DNA of 64,000 nt from Micractinium sp. NFX-FRZ (Eukaryota > Chlorophyta > Trebouxiophyceae > Chlorellales > Chlorellaceae): positions 1 to 64,000 of the forward strand of contig JAPTJF010000134.1 of the NCBI GenBank assembly GCA_029339195.1. Direction: 5' to 3'. Under the pieces are notes generated by a model. It was not told the DNA's origin, ran no database searches, and saw only the letters and a program-made list of their open reading frames with translations. Of this stretch, positions 34,581-46,000 are shown one piece after another. Each line of letters opens with the position of its first letter. Position 1 is the stretch's first letter. The translations under genes were made by a program, and so were the position numbers.

Positions 34581-37580
34581 TCAGAGGGCGGAGTCGACAA
34601 ACAGTTCTGAGGGGGGAAGGGTGGCGTACAGCCGTCCATCGTGCCCGCCCGCCAGCGCCAGCGCCGGCATTGCCTGCTGCCCAGCAGCCAGCGCCAGCAG
34701 GCGCAGCTGCACCTCAGCTTCCTCCCGAGGCCCCAGCCCTGCCAGCACAGCCTCCTGAGGCCCATCTAAGCAAACTGAAGGGAGGACTGCCAGGGCTGCT
34801 GCCGTGGCTGTCGCAAGGCTGGCGCTGCCGCCGGCGCTGCTGTCAAAGCGGCGCAGCGCGGGCGAGGCGCTGCCTGCTGCCGCCGCAGCCGCCGCGTGCA
34901 GAGAGCTCTCCCTGCCGCCGCCGCCGCCCAGGTCGCTGCCGCTGCCGCTGTGGCGGGCCGAGCGCGGCGGCGTGCCAGCTGGCGACGGTGCCAGCTCAGC
35001 CGCTGGGGCGAGCTTCAGAGGGCCCAGCTGTCGGTCAACGTGACTGGTCACGCGAAACGTGGCTGTAAAGGGTGAGCCAACCGCCACACGGGCAGGCAGG
35101 CGTGCCAGGCTGAGACTCACTTCTTTGGGACCCTGCACCTCACGAGGCAAGGCAGGGATACAGGCGTGCATCGGTCGCTGACGGGGGACAGGGCCCAGCA
35201 GCAGTGCAAATTCATAAAACAAACGAGGACTGCCCCTCCCATGAATCAAGAGTGGCCTCCTTGCCTGACTGACTGCGGTGCTGCCGCAAAAGCCCAAGCA
35301 CCCAACCCAGCCCCTGCTCTCGTGCCATACTCAAAGACCATTCTTTTTCTGCTTCTTCTTCTGTTCTCTCGCCGTCGCACTCCCGCACTCCCATCCCACC
35401 CCACCATGCGCCCTGCTGCACCGCCCTGCCCTCACCTGCTGCGGGGGCAGGCTGATCAGCTGCGTCTGCAGGCGTGCCACCTGCCCCATCGGCCCCCTCC
35501 ACCGAATCTCAATCTTCCCCAGAGCGCCGCCCGAGGCTGCTGCTGCTGCCTCGCCGCCGCCGCCGCTGCCGATGCTGCCGCCTGCCGCTGCCGCCGCTGC
35601 TGTTGCTGTTTTGATGAGGCGGAAGAGGAAGGCAGTTGAGCCGCCCACAGGCATGAGCGGCAGTGCTTGTATGTAGCCGCTGCATCAGCATCAAAGACCA
35701 CAGCAGGCGTTTCTTGGAGGGGCGAGTCTCCCAAAAGGAGGGGCAAGCGGCGCACGCCACAAGGCAGCAGCATGTGGCAACGCTCCAGCCAGCTGGTGCG
35801 CAGCATCGTGCAAGCCAGCTCAGCATGCAGCCCAGCAAGCACCAACACAGGCAGCAGGCAGGGCCCAGGCACAGCACCAGCAGAGGGCGCACCTCAGCGG
35901 TCCCGCCGACGCCGCCGCTGCGCCCGCGCCCTCAGCAACCCCACCGCCGCCACCGCCGCCGCTGCTGCTGCTCGTGCCGCCGCTCAGGCTGCTAGCCCCT
36001 CCGCCGCCAATGCGTTCCGCTGAGTAGGCGGGGGATGGGAGGAAGGTGATGGTGTCCAGCAGCATGGGCTCACGTGTCGCGTTCTCAAGGGCCGCCTCCA
36101 ACAGCACCATATCCCCCACATGCCGTTGCTGCACAGCCAGCGGGCAAGGGGCGCGCGCGGGGTGGCAGTTGGGAGGGGGAGCAGCACGGGGTAGCATTGC
36201 CCAGGGTCCTTTCAAAAAGCAGCATCAGGCGCCTTTTGACACTCTGCTTAAAGGGAGGTAAACAGAAGCAGGCCACACTCACCTTTGTGCGCACCACCAG
36301 CGGGTTTGCTGCCGTGAAGGAGAAGGCCTGCGCCTGCTGCCGCCGCTCCCCCTCGCCGGTCACGTAGGTGGCGGTGCAGGTCAGCGAGTGGGAGCCCTGT
36401 GTCAGGAGGGGTTGGAGAGCACGTGAATGCGCAGGGAGGGTAAGAACATGAGCAGCGGGCGGCATTACAGATAACAGGGAGGGGGCCATCTGGGGCATGC
36501 AGCCGCCTAAAATCACCCTCCACTCCCTGCCCTGCACTCTCCGGCCCAGCAAATAACCAGCCGCTTAACGCTGTGCTTGCCACTGAACCCCTGCTGACAT
36601 CACATTGGGGCACCGGCAATAACATCCGGACATTTACATCACCATGTGTTTCTATGTTGACCTGAACTCTCCCTCCCAACCAAGCCTGAGACACGCTCAC
36701 CAAGTCCTTGACGTCGTGCTTCACGGTGAAGTCGTGGCGCTGCCCCGGCTGCAGGTGCGGCAGCGGCTGGACCGTGGAGTCGTACAGCAGCGCCAGCCGG
36801 CTGCGCTCCGTGGACAGCTCAACCTGCTTGTGGAAAACAGCCTCCGGGGTGTGGCGGATTGGGGAGCTGAGTTTGGTGCGAGGTGACAAAAGTGAACAGC
36901 ACCACTTGCAGCAGGGGTGTACAGCAGGCAGAAGTGGCAAGGAAATCTGTCAACAACAATAGATCGGCGTGTGGAGCTGGCTCCAGTATCTGTGGATCCA
37001 GCACCACCCCGTGTGCGCTGGTGCCCTGGTTTCATGTCAGCCTCAACGGGCACGCCCAGCTGCCCCTTCCTGGGCCCCTCGCCCCCCTGCTTGCCTTGAT
37101 GCCAACCATCGATAGCGGCACCGGGCTGAAGTTGCAGCACGTCACGAGGGCGGCAAACGACTGCGGGCGGGGTTTGGGGTGTGCAGTCAGGGTGGGAGGG
37201 AGGTGAATATGGCGGGGGGCCCCAACGGCGCAGGCGGCCCCTGGCAATGCAGCCAGTAGCCAGCATGTCGCTAACTGGATGTCCTGCCATCGGCCTGCTA
37301 CTGTGAATCCAGCACCCACCTGCCCCAGATAGACGGACCCAAAGGCCTGCGGCAGCTTGAGCACGCCGCTTCCCGTGCCGCCGGCGGGGTGCGCCGCGTC
37401 TGCCTGCACCCGCCCCGCAAAGCCGCCTGCCACAGCCGCCGCAGGGGGCATCGCTGACGTGCGCTGCAGCGCCAGAGCATCGTGCACTAGGTCCTGCTCT
37501 AGCACGAAGCGATCTGGGAGCCCCAGCTCCAGTGCTGGGGTGCTCAGCCTCGCAATCGAAAAGCCCAGCGCGTCTCCCAT
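34581..37580 (-). CDS. TRAPPC13: TRAPP complex subunit 13 (531 aa)
   Basis: Seven exons on the minus strand: 37320-37580, 37095-37160, 36701-36823, 36283-36396, 35893-36128, 35436-35679, 34581-35132. The protein matches the TRAPPC13/DUF974 family, part of the TRAPP tethering complex in ER-Golgi and Golgi traffic. Recognisable blocks: GSVYLGQ/SFAALVTCCNFSPVPLS, VELSTERSRLALL, FTVKHDVKDLGSHSLTC, the HVGDMVLLEAALENAT segment, and the C-terminal FRVTSHVDRQLGPLKL and PSVCLDG blocks. Ala/Gly/Ser-rich inserts (exons 5, 6 and 7) make it longer than usual relatives of about 420 aa. Intron 2 has a GC donor (ATCAAG/GCAAGC), and no GT alternative lies near. Confidence 0.88.
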
Positions 37581-38044
37581 CCTGTTCCGCCTGTTAGGGG
37601 TGGTGCCGGCGCGATTGCGCAGCGGGATCAGCCGAACGCGCTAGGCAGTGGCGGATGTACAGGTCCCGCCGCCACAGCAGGGCCACCGCTAGCGTTGCGC
37701 CGCTCTGCGCCCTGATCATCTGCCCCAACCAGACCATGTGCGAATTGACTATGCCATAGCTTACACTGTTCAATAAGGTGACGAGCAGTGAGCGGGTGCA
37801 TCTACTGAACTTCAAGCGTCTTCTTCTCTCAAGCCCGCATCATCAAATTGGGCGGCGGCCACCGGGGGGCCAACAAGGCACAAATACAATCGGAACACAG
37901 GGCCCCATCACATGGACAGATAAAATGCATAGCAGCAAAGAAGTACAGCAGCGGCGGAACGAAAAGAAGAGCAGAGAAGAGTACCAAGACCTGGACATGA
38001 CGAGACCTGGGCGGGCCTCATGAGAGGCAGCCACGGGTGCAGCG
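37581..38044. other. Intergenic between two minus-strand genes
   Basis: This is the promoter side of TRAPPC13 and the 3' flank of the MBB1-like gene. A minus-strand TGTAA (TTACA at 37761-37765) lies about 280 bases beyond the MBB1-like stop and may be its poly(A) signal. Nothing else is recognised. Confidence 0.5.
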
Positions 38045-41000
38045 TCACCGCGCCGCGCGCCCGCTGCTGCTGCCCGCCGCCACGCGCACCCGCACCGGCG
38101 TGCCACGCACGCCGCCGCGCCCGGCGTCCCCCTCGCCCACCGCCACGTCAATCGGCAGGAGCTCCGGCAGCTCTGGCTCCTCTCGGTCGCTCTCCTCCTC
38201 ATAGCGCTGGAACCAGGAGGCGATTTGCGAGAAGATGGGCGCCAGCAGGCCCGCGCTGCTGCCCGCCGCGCTGGCAGCGCTGGTGGAGAAGTTGGCGGGC
38301 TTGACGATCTCCACGCGCTCCTGCGGGCGGAAAGGATGATGGAGGCAAGCATGTGTAAGACGAGAAGAGGAGGGGCAAGTGAGGGGAAGCAAAGTCGACA
38401 TGAAAAAGGGAAGAGAGGCGATGTGGTGCGCACACAGTTGGGGGAGGGCACGGAGCAGAGGACCTTCCATCACCCTTCACACTGTGTCACACACGCGCCG
38501 ACCCCCTGCCAACATTTCCGCACCACTTGTGATTTGGAAAGGATACAGCCCTTATCCCTGCACCCCCCCACCCTCCCCCCCGCCTGCCCGCACCACCCAC
38601 ACCTGCAGGCTGTAGCTGCGCAGCTCGGCGGCGCGCTGCAGGAAGCCCAGGTCCTCCTCCATCTGGGCCCACACCTGCAACACACCAGCGGGGAGACGCC
38701 ACCAAACACAAATACCACAAATCAGAGTCCGGACACAAGCAAAGAATAAGGGGTGAATGCAACAGGAGGCCCTCTCCATGTCTCCCCCCGTGGCCCACAT
38801 GTGTGTGTGTGTGTGTGTGTGCGAGTCGCTCACCAGCCAGGAGGGCTCGCTCTTGGGGTCCGCCTTGACGGCGCACTTGAACAGCTCGCGGGCCAGCGCC
38901 GTGTTGCCAGCGTCCCGCTCCAGCATGGCCCAGGCCTGGGAGAGGACAGGGAGGAAGGGCGAGGTAAGGCAGTGCAGGGCGTGGGCTCACAAAGCTATAC
39001 AAGCTGCGCTGCCGGCATCCTGCTCCAGCATGGCCCAGGCCTGGAGAATGGGAGTGAGGCCGCGCTTGGGGAGGAGTGTGAAGCCAGGGCCGGGGAGGAG
39101 TGCAAGGAAGGGCCGGGGGCGCAGAGGGAGGGAGGGAGAATAGGGCAGGGGGCAGGGCGGGAAGGACGGCAATGCAGGGGTGGCGAGACTGTGCTGAGCA
39201 GATGGGGCAGGTGATCACTGGCAGGCCTCACCGCCCCAACCCGATCCAACCTGGCCCGCCGAAGAACCTTGCCTTGTCAAAACGCACACAGCACCTCCCT
39301 GCCCCCTCTCTCCGCTCCCTGCCTCATGAAGCCCACCTGGAAAACAAGGGAGGCGCTCTTGGCGCGAGGGGGAGCCGCCCAGATGCCCTGCTGGAAGAGC
39401 TCGCGGGCTGCAGGGAGGGACGAAGAGCAGGGTGGGTGGGTGGGTGGGTGGGTGAGGAGGCCACTTGGGCAGGCGGGCAGGGGGTAGGTGGGAGGCTGAG
39501 GCGGCGGTTGCTTCCCCCACCAACAACAGCGGCAGCCGCATCCCCATGTGTGCACGATATGGGTCCCTCCTCCATCCACCCCCACCCCTCATCCACCCCA
39601 GCCACTCACCAGCGTCGTAGTTCTGCTGCCGGTACTCCAGGCACCCCCAGGCCTGCCAGATGTACAGGTGCTGAGGGTCCACCTTGCTGCCCCAGCGCAG
39701 CAGCCGGCGCGCCTCGTCCAGCTGCCCCTGATCCTCCTCCAGCAGCGCCCAGGCCTGGTCCCGTTTTAGGGGGGGGGCGAAGGATGAGAGGGCAGGATCA
39801 GGTGCTCGTGGCAGTAGTGGCGGTTGCGTGCAGAGCAGACCAGCGAGCGCCAGGCAGGGTGGCGGAGGTTGCAATCCGGCCGTGCGAGCGATGCGGAGCG
39901 CGGAGCGACAGGCACTCCCTGTTGCTCGCATTCCCTGCGCCCCCACCTCAGCACAATATAGCGCGGCACGGACAGCTGCGCGGCACTGCGCCACTCCCCA
40001 GCCCGTGTCCAAGCCCCCCTGCTGCCTTCCCCACCCACCTGCAGGATTGCTGCATCCCGCGGGTTGAGCTCCGCCCCCGCCTTGAACAGCCGCCGCGCCT
40101 CCTCCACGTTCCCCTCCGCCCTCTCCCACAGGGCCCACGAGAGGTGCGTGTAGCGGGACCGCGGGCTGCACACAGCACAGCGGGTGCACGTGTCAGGTGA
40201 GGGGTGGTGAGGGGCAGGCACGGGGCCAGAGTGCCAACGTATGCACAGTGCACTGCACCCTGTCCTTCCCTCTCTACTGTGCTGCGTTGCCGTCAGACCG
40301 TCCTGCTGAGCCTCGTTTCAGCTGTCGCCTGTCCAGCTGCAACGCACCCCCGCTCGTTCCCTGGAAGGTAAGCAGTCGCCTTCCCTCCCTCCAGCACACC
40401 GCCTGCCACCTATTCCCTCACCTGGCCTCCAGGCCGCGCTTGAACAGGGCGCGCACCACGCTGCGGTCCCCCTGCTTCTGCTCCATGAGCGCCCACGCCT
40501 GCCACAGAGCGTGGCTGGCGCGGCCCTGCAGGATGCGCGGGCGGGGAGGCACACCCGGGTACGAGTTCAGCATTTGCAGGCGTGCAACCTGTGACCCGGC
40601 CTACTCCAGCCTCTTCCACTTGACGCCGCTACGTCCCACCCACAATGTAACTCCAGCCCACCACCTCCCACCTGGCACACAACAGAACACCCCCATGCCA
40701 GTCGATGCACACACACACACACGTGCGTCACCGCCCCCCTCACCATGACGGTGCGCGTCCCCTCCCGGAACCACTTGCGGCTCTCCTCCACGCAGTCCAT
40801 CTCCGCCGCCAGCACCGCCAGGCTCTGGTACAGGTACGGGTTGGGGCTCTTGCGCAGCGACTGGATGCCCTTGAGCCACAGGTCGCGCGCACTGCAGGGG
40901 AGTTGTGTGTCAGTAGGCAGGGCAGGGCAGGGGGCGGAGTGAGGAGGGCTGTGGCAGAGGGAGGGTTCCGGGGACGTGCGTGGCTACAGGAAACCCAGAG

Positions 41001-42767
41001 GATGTGGCGGCAGGAAACCCTGGCGCCACATATCATGAGCGCTGCAGAGGGTGCGCAGCTCTGATACGGCTCGCTGTAGGCAGCCGCCCTGCCTCTGCTT
41101 CCTGCCCCCTCCTGTCCTTAACAGCTTAGACAGCTCTACAGCTTCAATTCACTTCCCAAACATTCAACCACTGCTGGTTGTTGCACTCACCGCAGGAAGT
41201 TGCCCTGCTCCTTCTCCAGCAGCCCCCAGCCGTGCCAGGCCGCCGCGTGCTGCGGGTTGGCCACGATGGCCGCATCATACAGCTTGCGCGCCAGGCTGAC
41301 GTTGTTCAGCTTGGCTGCCAGGTAGGCCCAGGCCGCCCAGATGTGCGCATTGGTGCCGCCTGCGGTGGCAGTGGGGGAGCAGCGCAGGGTGGAGGCTCAC
41401 GGTGGGTGCAAGTGGACCAGCGATGGGGGTGCCGCAGGTGCACGTGCAGGCGCATGAAGCGCTGTGGGCAGGCCAGGGGCCAGGCTGCTTCCGTTTTGCT
41501 GCTGCACCTGCTCCGCCGTCACAATCAGCACCAATGTGGGAGCCACACCCCTGTGGCGGTGCGACGCTCTTCACAGAGCGCCAGCACCTCACCGAACCGC
41601 CCGTGGCAGTATACCCTTTCGCCTGAGGCAGTACAGCTTTCCATCAGAGGCAGTACACCTGCTCCTCACCCGTGGCAGTACACCCCTCCTCGTACAGCGC
41701 AAGCGCCTCGTCAAACCGCCGCTGCTGCACCAGCAGCTTGCCCAGGCTGACATAGGAGCGGCCATCCTCAGGGAACAGCGCCATGCAGCTGCCAGGGGCG
41801 GAAGGAAGCAGGTGGGAGATGGGTGACCGCAGGCAAGTCAGGTGGGCAGGCAGGTGGCCAGGGAAGCCGTGGGGGCACCCTTCCTCAGGGAACAGGAACA
41901 GCGTGCAGCACCCGCCAGACTGGCAGGTGGGTGCTGAGCATTCGTCTAGCTCTTCTCACCGGCGCAGCGCATCCTCCACCTCGCGCATCACGCGGCTGCG
42001 GTCGTGCTTGTGGCGCGAGCTGTTGGCGATGATGCGCTTCTGACGGGCGCGGTACTGCAGGCGGGCGGTGCATGCAACGGGTAGGTGGGTGGGGGACGGA
42101 CGCTGACTAGTCCGCCTTGAGCATTTGACAGCAACAGGGGTGCATGTCACACCTCCCGCAAGTGGCGTGCCTGCTGCATGGCCAATGCTGCCTGCCATGC
42201 CTGCAAAAGCAGCACGTGCGGCGCCGTCCCCAAGCCCTCATTGGCAGGAGCCCCACAGCAGTAGCGCTTACGGCGGCGGAGCACAAAGGAGGCGACGTCA
42301 GGAAAGCATGCCACAACAGCAGGTCACAGAACAGAGGCAGCAAAGCTCACCAGTGCAAGGTCCAGGTTGATTTTCAGCGGGCGCTGCTTCTGCCGCACCA
42401 GCCCGTCAACGTCGCGCTGCGCCTGCCCCTCCGCTGCCGCCAGCAGCGAGCCTCGTGGCTGCTGCCGCACCCCACCTGCCTCATCATTTGTGACGCTGCT
42501 GCCGGCGTAGCCCATGGCCGAGGAGAAGGCTGCTGTGCGAGTCTGTGGCGGCAGCGCTGCTTGCCGGCCTGCTACCGTCGCCGCCGCTGCCACTGGTGCG
42601 GTGCTGCCCGGTGGCTGCTGCGGTGGCTGCGGTGCGCCATACTTGGCAGTCACGGCCAGCATCCTCCTTGGCGCCTGGCGCCAGCCCAGGCCGCGCTCGA
42701 AGCCTACTGTTGAGCGCCCGCTCACACTGGGGGAACATAGCTCGCATGGAAGCACACTGGGCCTCAT
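38045..42767 (-). CDS. MBB1: MBB1/HCF107-type HAT-repeat plastid mRNA factor (630 aa)
   Basis: Thirteen exons on the minus strand: 42351-42767, 42153-42200, 41960-42054, 41670-41788, 41191-41359, 40744-40891, 40422-40525, 40039-40165, 39610-39754, 39337-39407, 38834-38935, 38603-38674, 38045-38320. Residues about 140-540 are tandem half-a-TPR (HAT) repeats (WAAWAYLAAKLNNVSLARKLYD, ALWQAWALMEQKQGD, AWALLEEDQGQLDEARRLL, AWAMLERDAGNTALARELF). This family binds the 5' end of the plastid psbB/psbH transcripts and protects them from exonuclease. The N-terminus (MRPSVLPCELCSPSVSGRS) is a likely plastid transit peptide. The length is close to that of Chlamydomonas MBB1. The C-terminus is acidic, then Arg/Gly-rich. 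The start is the first in-frame ATG; the frame is open 17 codons upstream without an ATG. Exons 4 and 11 have duplicated edges in neighbouring introns. Confidence 0.92.
39005..39045 (-). pseudogene. Partial copy of MBB1-like exon 11 within an intron
   Basis: On the minus strand this reads AG/GCCTGGGCCATGCTGGAGC..., giving AWAMLEQDAGSAA. True exon 11 begins AWAMLERDAGNTA at 38935. About 32 of 36 bases agree, and the acceptor AG is intact. It opens into a stop soon after. Confidence 0.8.
41569..41669 (-). pseudogene. Copies of the 3' half and end of MBB1-like exon 4 within an intron
   Basis: The exon's GCGGTTTGACGAGGCGC... region (41690-41721) has a decayed twin at 41569-41600. Between the twin and the true donor, the exon-end motif GTGTACTGCC is repeated three more times with small changes. 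All of this lies downstream of the true donor at 41669. Confidence 0.75.
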
Positions 42768-43049
42768 AACTGCTGCGTTACGCCCTTGCAAGCAAAACTG
42801 CGCCAAGGGGGCGCCCAAAGGCGGCGTCTTATAGGTGCGCTAGTGAGCGGAGAGCTGGGGGTGGCCTTTTGCGCGTCAGGCTGCGCAACCGATTATCCAA
42901 TTTGAGCAGAGCTCTGCCAAGCCGGCGGAGGAGGAGAGGAGACAACACCCTCTAGGATTGCCTCGCTGGCAGGGTGAGGAAAAAGCGGGGTGTCTCGAAG
43001 CAGCTTGCGGAGCGGTGCATTTACTTTGCAGTGATCAGGGTAGTTCAAA
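42768..43049. promoter_or_regulatory. 282-bp divergent promoter shared by MBB1-like and CSP41b genes
   Basis: The start codons of two plastid-RNA genes on opposite strands are 282 bases apart, so both promoters and 5' UTRs lie here. No TATA box is obvious. Shared regulation is inferred. Confidence 0.65.
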
Positions 43050-46000
43050 ATGGCGGCTAGGTGCAGCACCGCTCTCCAGGCCTCGGCCTCTGCTGTGCAG
43101 GCCCCTCGGGCGCGCGCCTGCCCGGCGCCATTCGCCGGGCTGCGCCGTGTGTCTGTCCTGGACAAGGCTGAGGCTTGCCCTATCCAGCAGGTACGGCCTT
43201 CCGAGCGCTAGGCGAGCCAATTAACACTACCACCTTCCGCAACCTGTGGGGCAGCCTGCACGCCTCCGCACGCTGCGTATTCCACGGAACATGTCCCACA
43301 AACTGTCGATGTCGCTCCGCCCGCCGCTTGCAGGCGCGCCAGAGCGTGTCCCGCTGCTCTGCCGCCGCCGCCCGCAGCACCGCCACTCGCGCGGCGACTG
43401 TCATGGCAGCAGCTGTGGCGCCCAAGAAGGTCCTGATGCTGGGTACGTGGGCGGCTGGGTGGCAGAAATAAGTTATGCATGGAGTGGAGCAGTTTTCGGG
43501 ACAGCAGGCAGCAGCAGTGCAGCACCGGCTACACCAAAGCTCTGCTTGCTGGCCAGCGCCATCGCCTCCACCGCTCCCCTGCAAGGGCCCCCTGTGCCTC
43601 TGCTTCACGCTCCCCTCGCCCGCCCCCCTTGCTGCATGCCAGGCGGCACCCGCTTCATCGGCCTGTACCTGGCCCGCATGCTGGTGGAGGCTGGGCACGA
43701 CGTGACCCTGCTCACGCGCGGCAAGAAGCCCGTGAACGCCCGCATCCCAGACGATACCGGTGGGTGGCTGCAGGGTTGCACTGGGCTGCATAAAGGGGCG
43801 CAAATGGGGGGGGATATAGTAGGCGGGTGCATCTGTATTGGGACACGCCTGCCTTGCGGCCATCCTGCTGCTCACCTCGCACCTGTCCCCCCGCCCCTTT
43901 CTGAGCAAGTGTCCCACATGCGCTGTCCTTCCAGGATTGAGCACTTTGCCCGCTCCCATATCTCACCTCTTCCCCTGCAGATGCCTCTTACGAGCGGTTT
44001 GCCTCCAGCATCAAGCACATTGCCTGCGACCGCACCGACGCGGCGGCCATGAAGTCGGCGCTGGCGGGCCAGGGCTTTGAGGGTGAGCGGGTTTAATGGT
44101 CCTGAGCCTGATGGGGGTGGGTGGGGAATGGGAAGGGTGTTAGGGCCAGGGGCGTGCATCAAGCTGGCCGTGGCGTGAGTGACCGTCGCCTTGCGCAGAC
44201 CCTCGACTTGGCAGGTGTTCAGAGTCCAAACGGAGTAGGATGATCCCCCACCCGGCTTGTGCAACGCACACGAGCGAGCGCAGAGGAGTGCGAGCTCGTG
44301 CTGGGCATGGTGGGCCCCGTGCAGCAGCACATCATCAAGGCAATCGCATCCTTCCTCCCCTGCAGTTGTGTACGACATCAACGGGCGCGAGGCCGAGGAG
44401 TGCGAGCTGGTTCTGGACGCGGTGGGCCCCGTGCAGCAGTACATCTTCTGCTCCAGCGCGGGCGTGTACAAGAAGAGCGACCAGATGCCGCACCGCGAGG
44501 AGGACGACGTCGACTTCAAGTCGCGCCACAAGGTGGGAGGGCGGCACACATGCCACGGTGGGCAGTGGGTGGTGGGGAGGCGTGTGAGGGAGGATGACGT
44601 CGACTTCAAGTCGCGCCACAAGGTGGGAGGGCGGCACACACATGCCACGGTGGGCAGTGGGTGGTGGGGAGGCGTGTGAGGGAGGACGACGTCGACTTCA
44701 AGTCGCGCCACAAGGTGGGGTGGGGGCTGCACACGGGGCTGAGGACAGGTCGAGGACAGTGGAGGAGCTAGTGGTGGGAAGGTGTGTGTGGAAAGGAGGA
44801 CGGCGACGACTTCCATGTCGCGCCACAAGGTGGGAGGGCTGCACTCTCCTGGCGTGTGGAGGGAGCACGTGCGAGCGCCATGGGGACGCAGAGAAGCGTG
44901 TGTGCTTAGTTGGAGGTGGTGTCGGGAAAGGAGTTGCGCCACAGCAGGTTGCACCCAGCTGAGGAGCTGCTGAGCTTGTGCCCCTGCCCACTTTGGAGAG
45001 CATGCGCTTGCTTTCCTCCTCCCCCCTGCAGGGCAAGCTGTTCACCGAGGAGCTGCTGAGCAAGCGCGGCGTCAACTGGACCAGCGTGCGCCCCGTGTAC
45101 ATCTACGGTGCGGGCCGCCGGGGGAGGGGGGCGGGGGAGGCGTGTGTGGTGCGCGTGCTGCTGCTGCCGGGCGCTGAGATGTGCTGCTGCTGCCGGGCGC
45201 TGAGATGTGCTGCTGCTGCCAGACATTTGTCAGAAAATAAAAAATCGTAAACACCCTCTTGTAATCACTGTTCTTGGCCTCCAACCCCCTCCACCGCCCT
45301 CTCCACCGCCCCCGCAGGTCCACTCAACTATAATCCTGTTGAGGTGAGCTAGATGTGGATTGATGGGGGTGCTTTGTTTCCCCCATGACTGTTGTGTGAT
45401 TCCGGCATGAGTCATGCAGAACTTTACAGGGAGCGAGTTGCAGCACGTACGCATCACGCAGTTCACTGTATCGGGCCTACAGCTGTGTTTGTGTCCATCG
45501 TATGCAGAAAGAACATAACCGTTCTCCTGGCTTCCAATTCCATCCAATCTGCCTGCAGGAGTGGTTCTTCCACCGCATCAAGGCGGGCCGCCCCATCCCC
45601 GTGCCCGGCTCTGGCATGCAGGTGCGCACAGCATGCGCTGTTGTGCCCAGCATGACCGCCACAGCAGCATGGCACCCGAGGCAGATGGGCACAGCACGCG
45701 CGCTCCACACATGTGGTGGCAGGCGGGTCCGCCCTGGGCTTGCGCTGGGCTGCGCTTGCTGGGCAGCCTGACCTGTGCTTGACTGCCTTCTGTGCTCAGC
45801 TTCGTGGGTCGGAGAAAAGGCACCGCCATGTGGCCGTGCCCACTTCAAACGCTCACGCAATTTTCCTCCGAACCTTAAATGTGCAGGTGACCCAGCTGGG
45901 GCACGTGAAGGACCTGGCGGACGCGTTTGTGAAGATCCTGGGCAACCCCAAGGCGTCGCGCCAGGTGTACAACGTGGCGGGCGAGCGGTGAGCACCCAGC

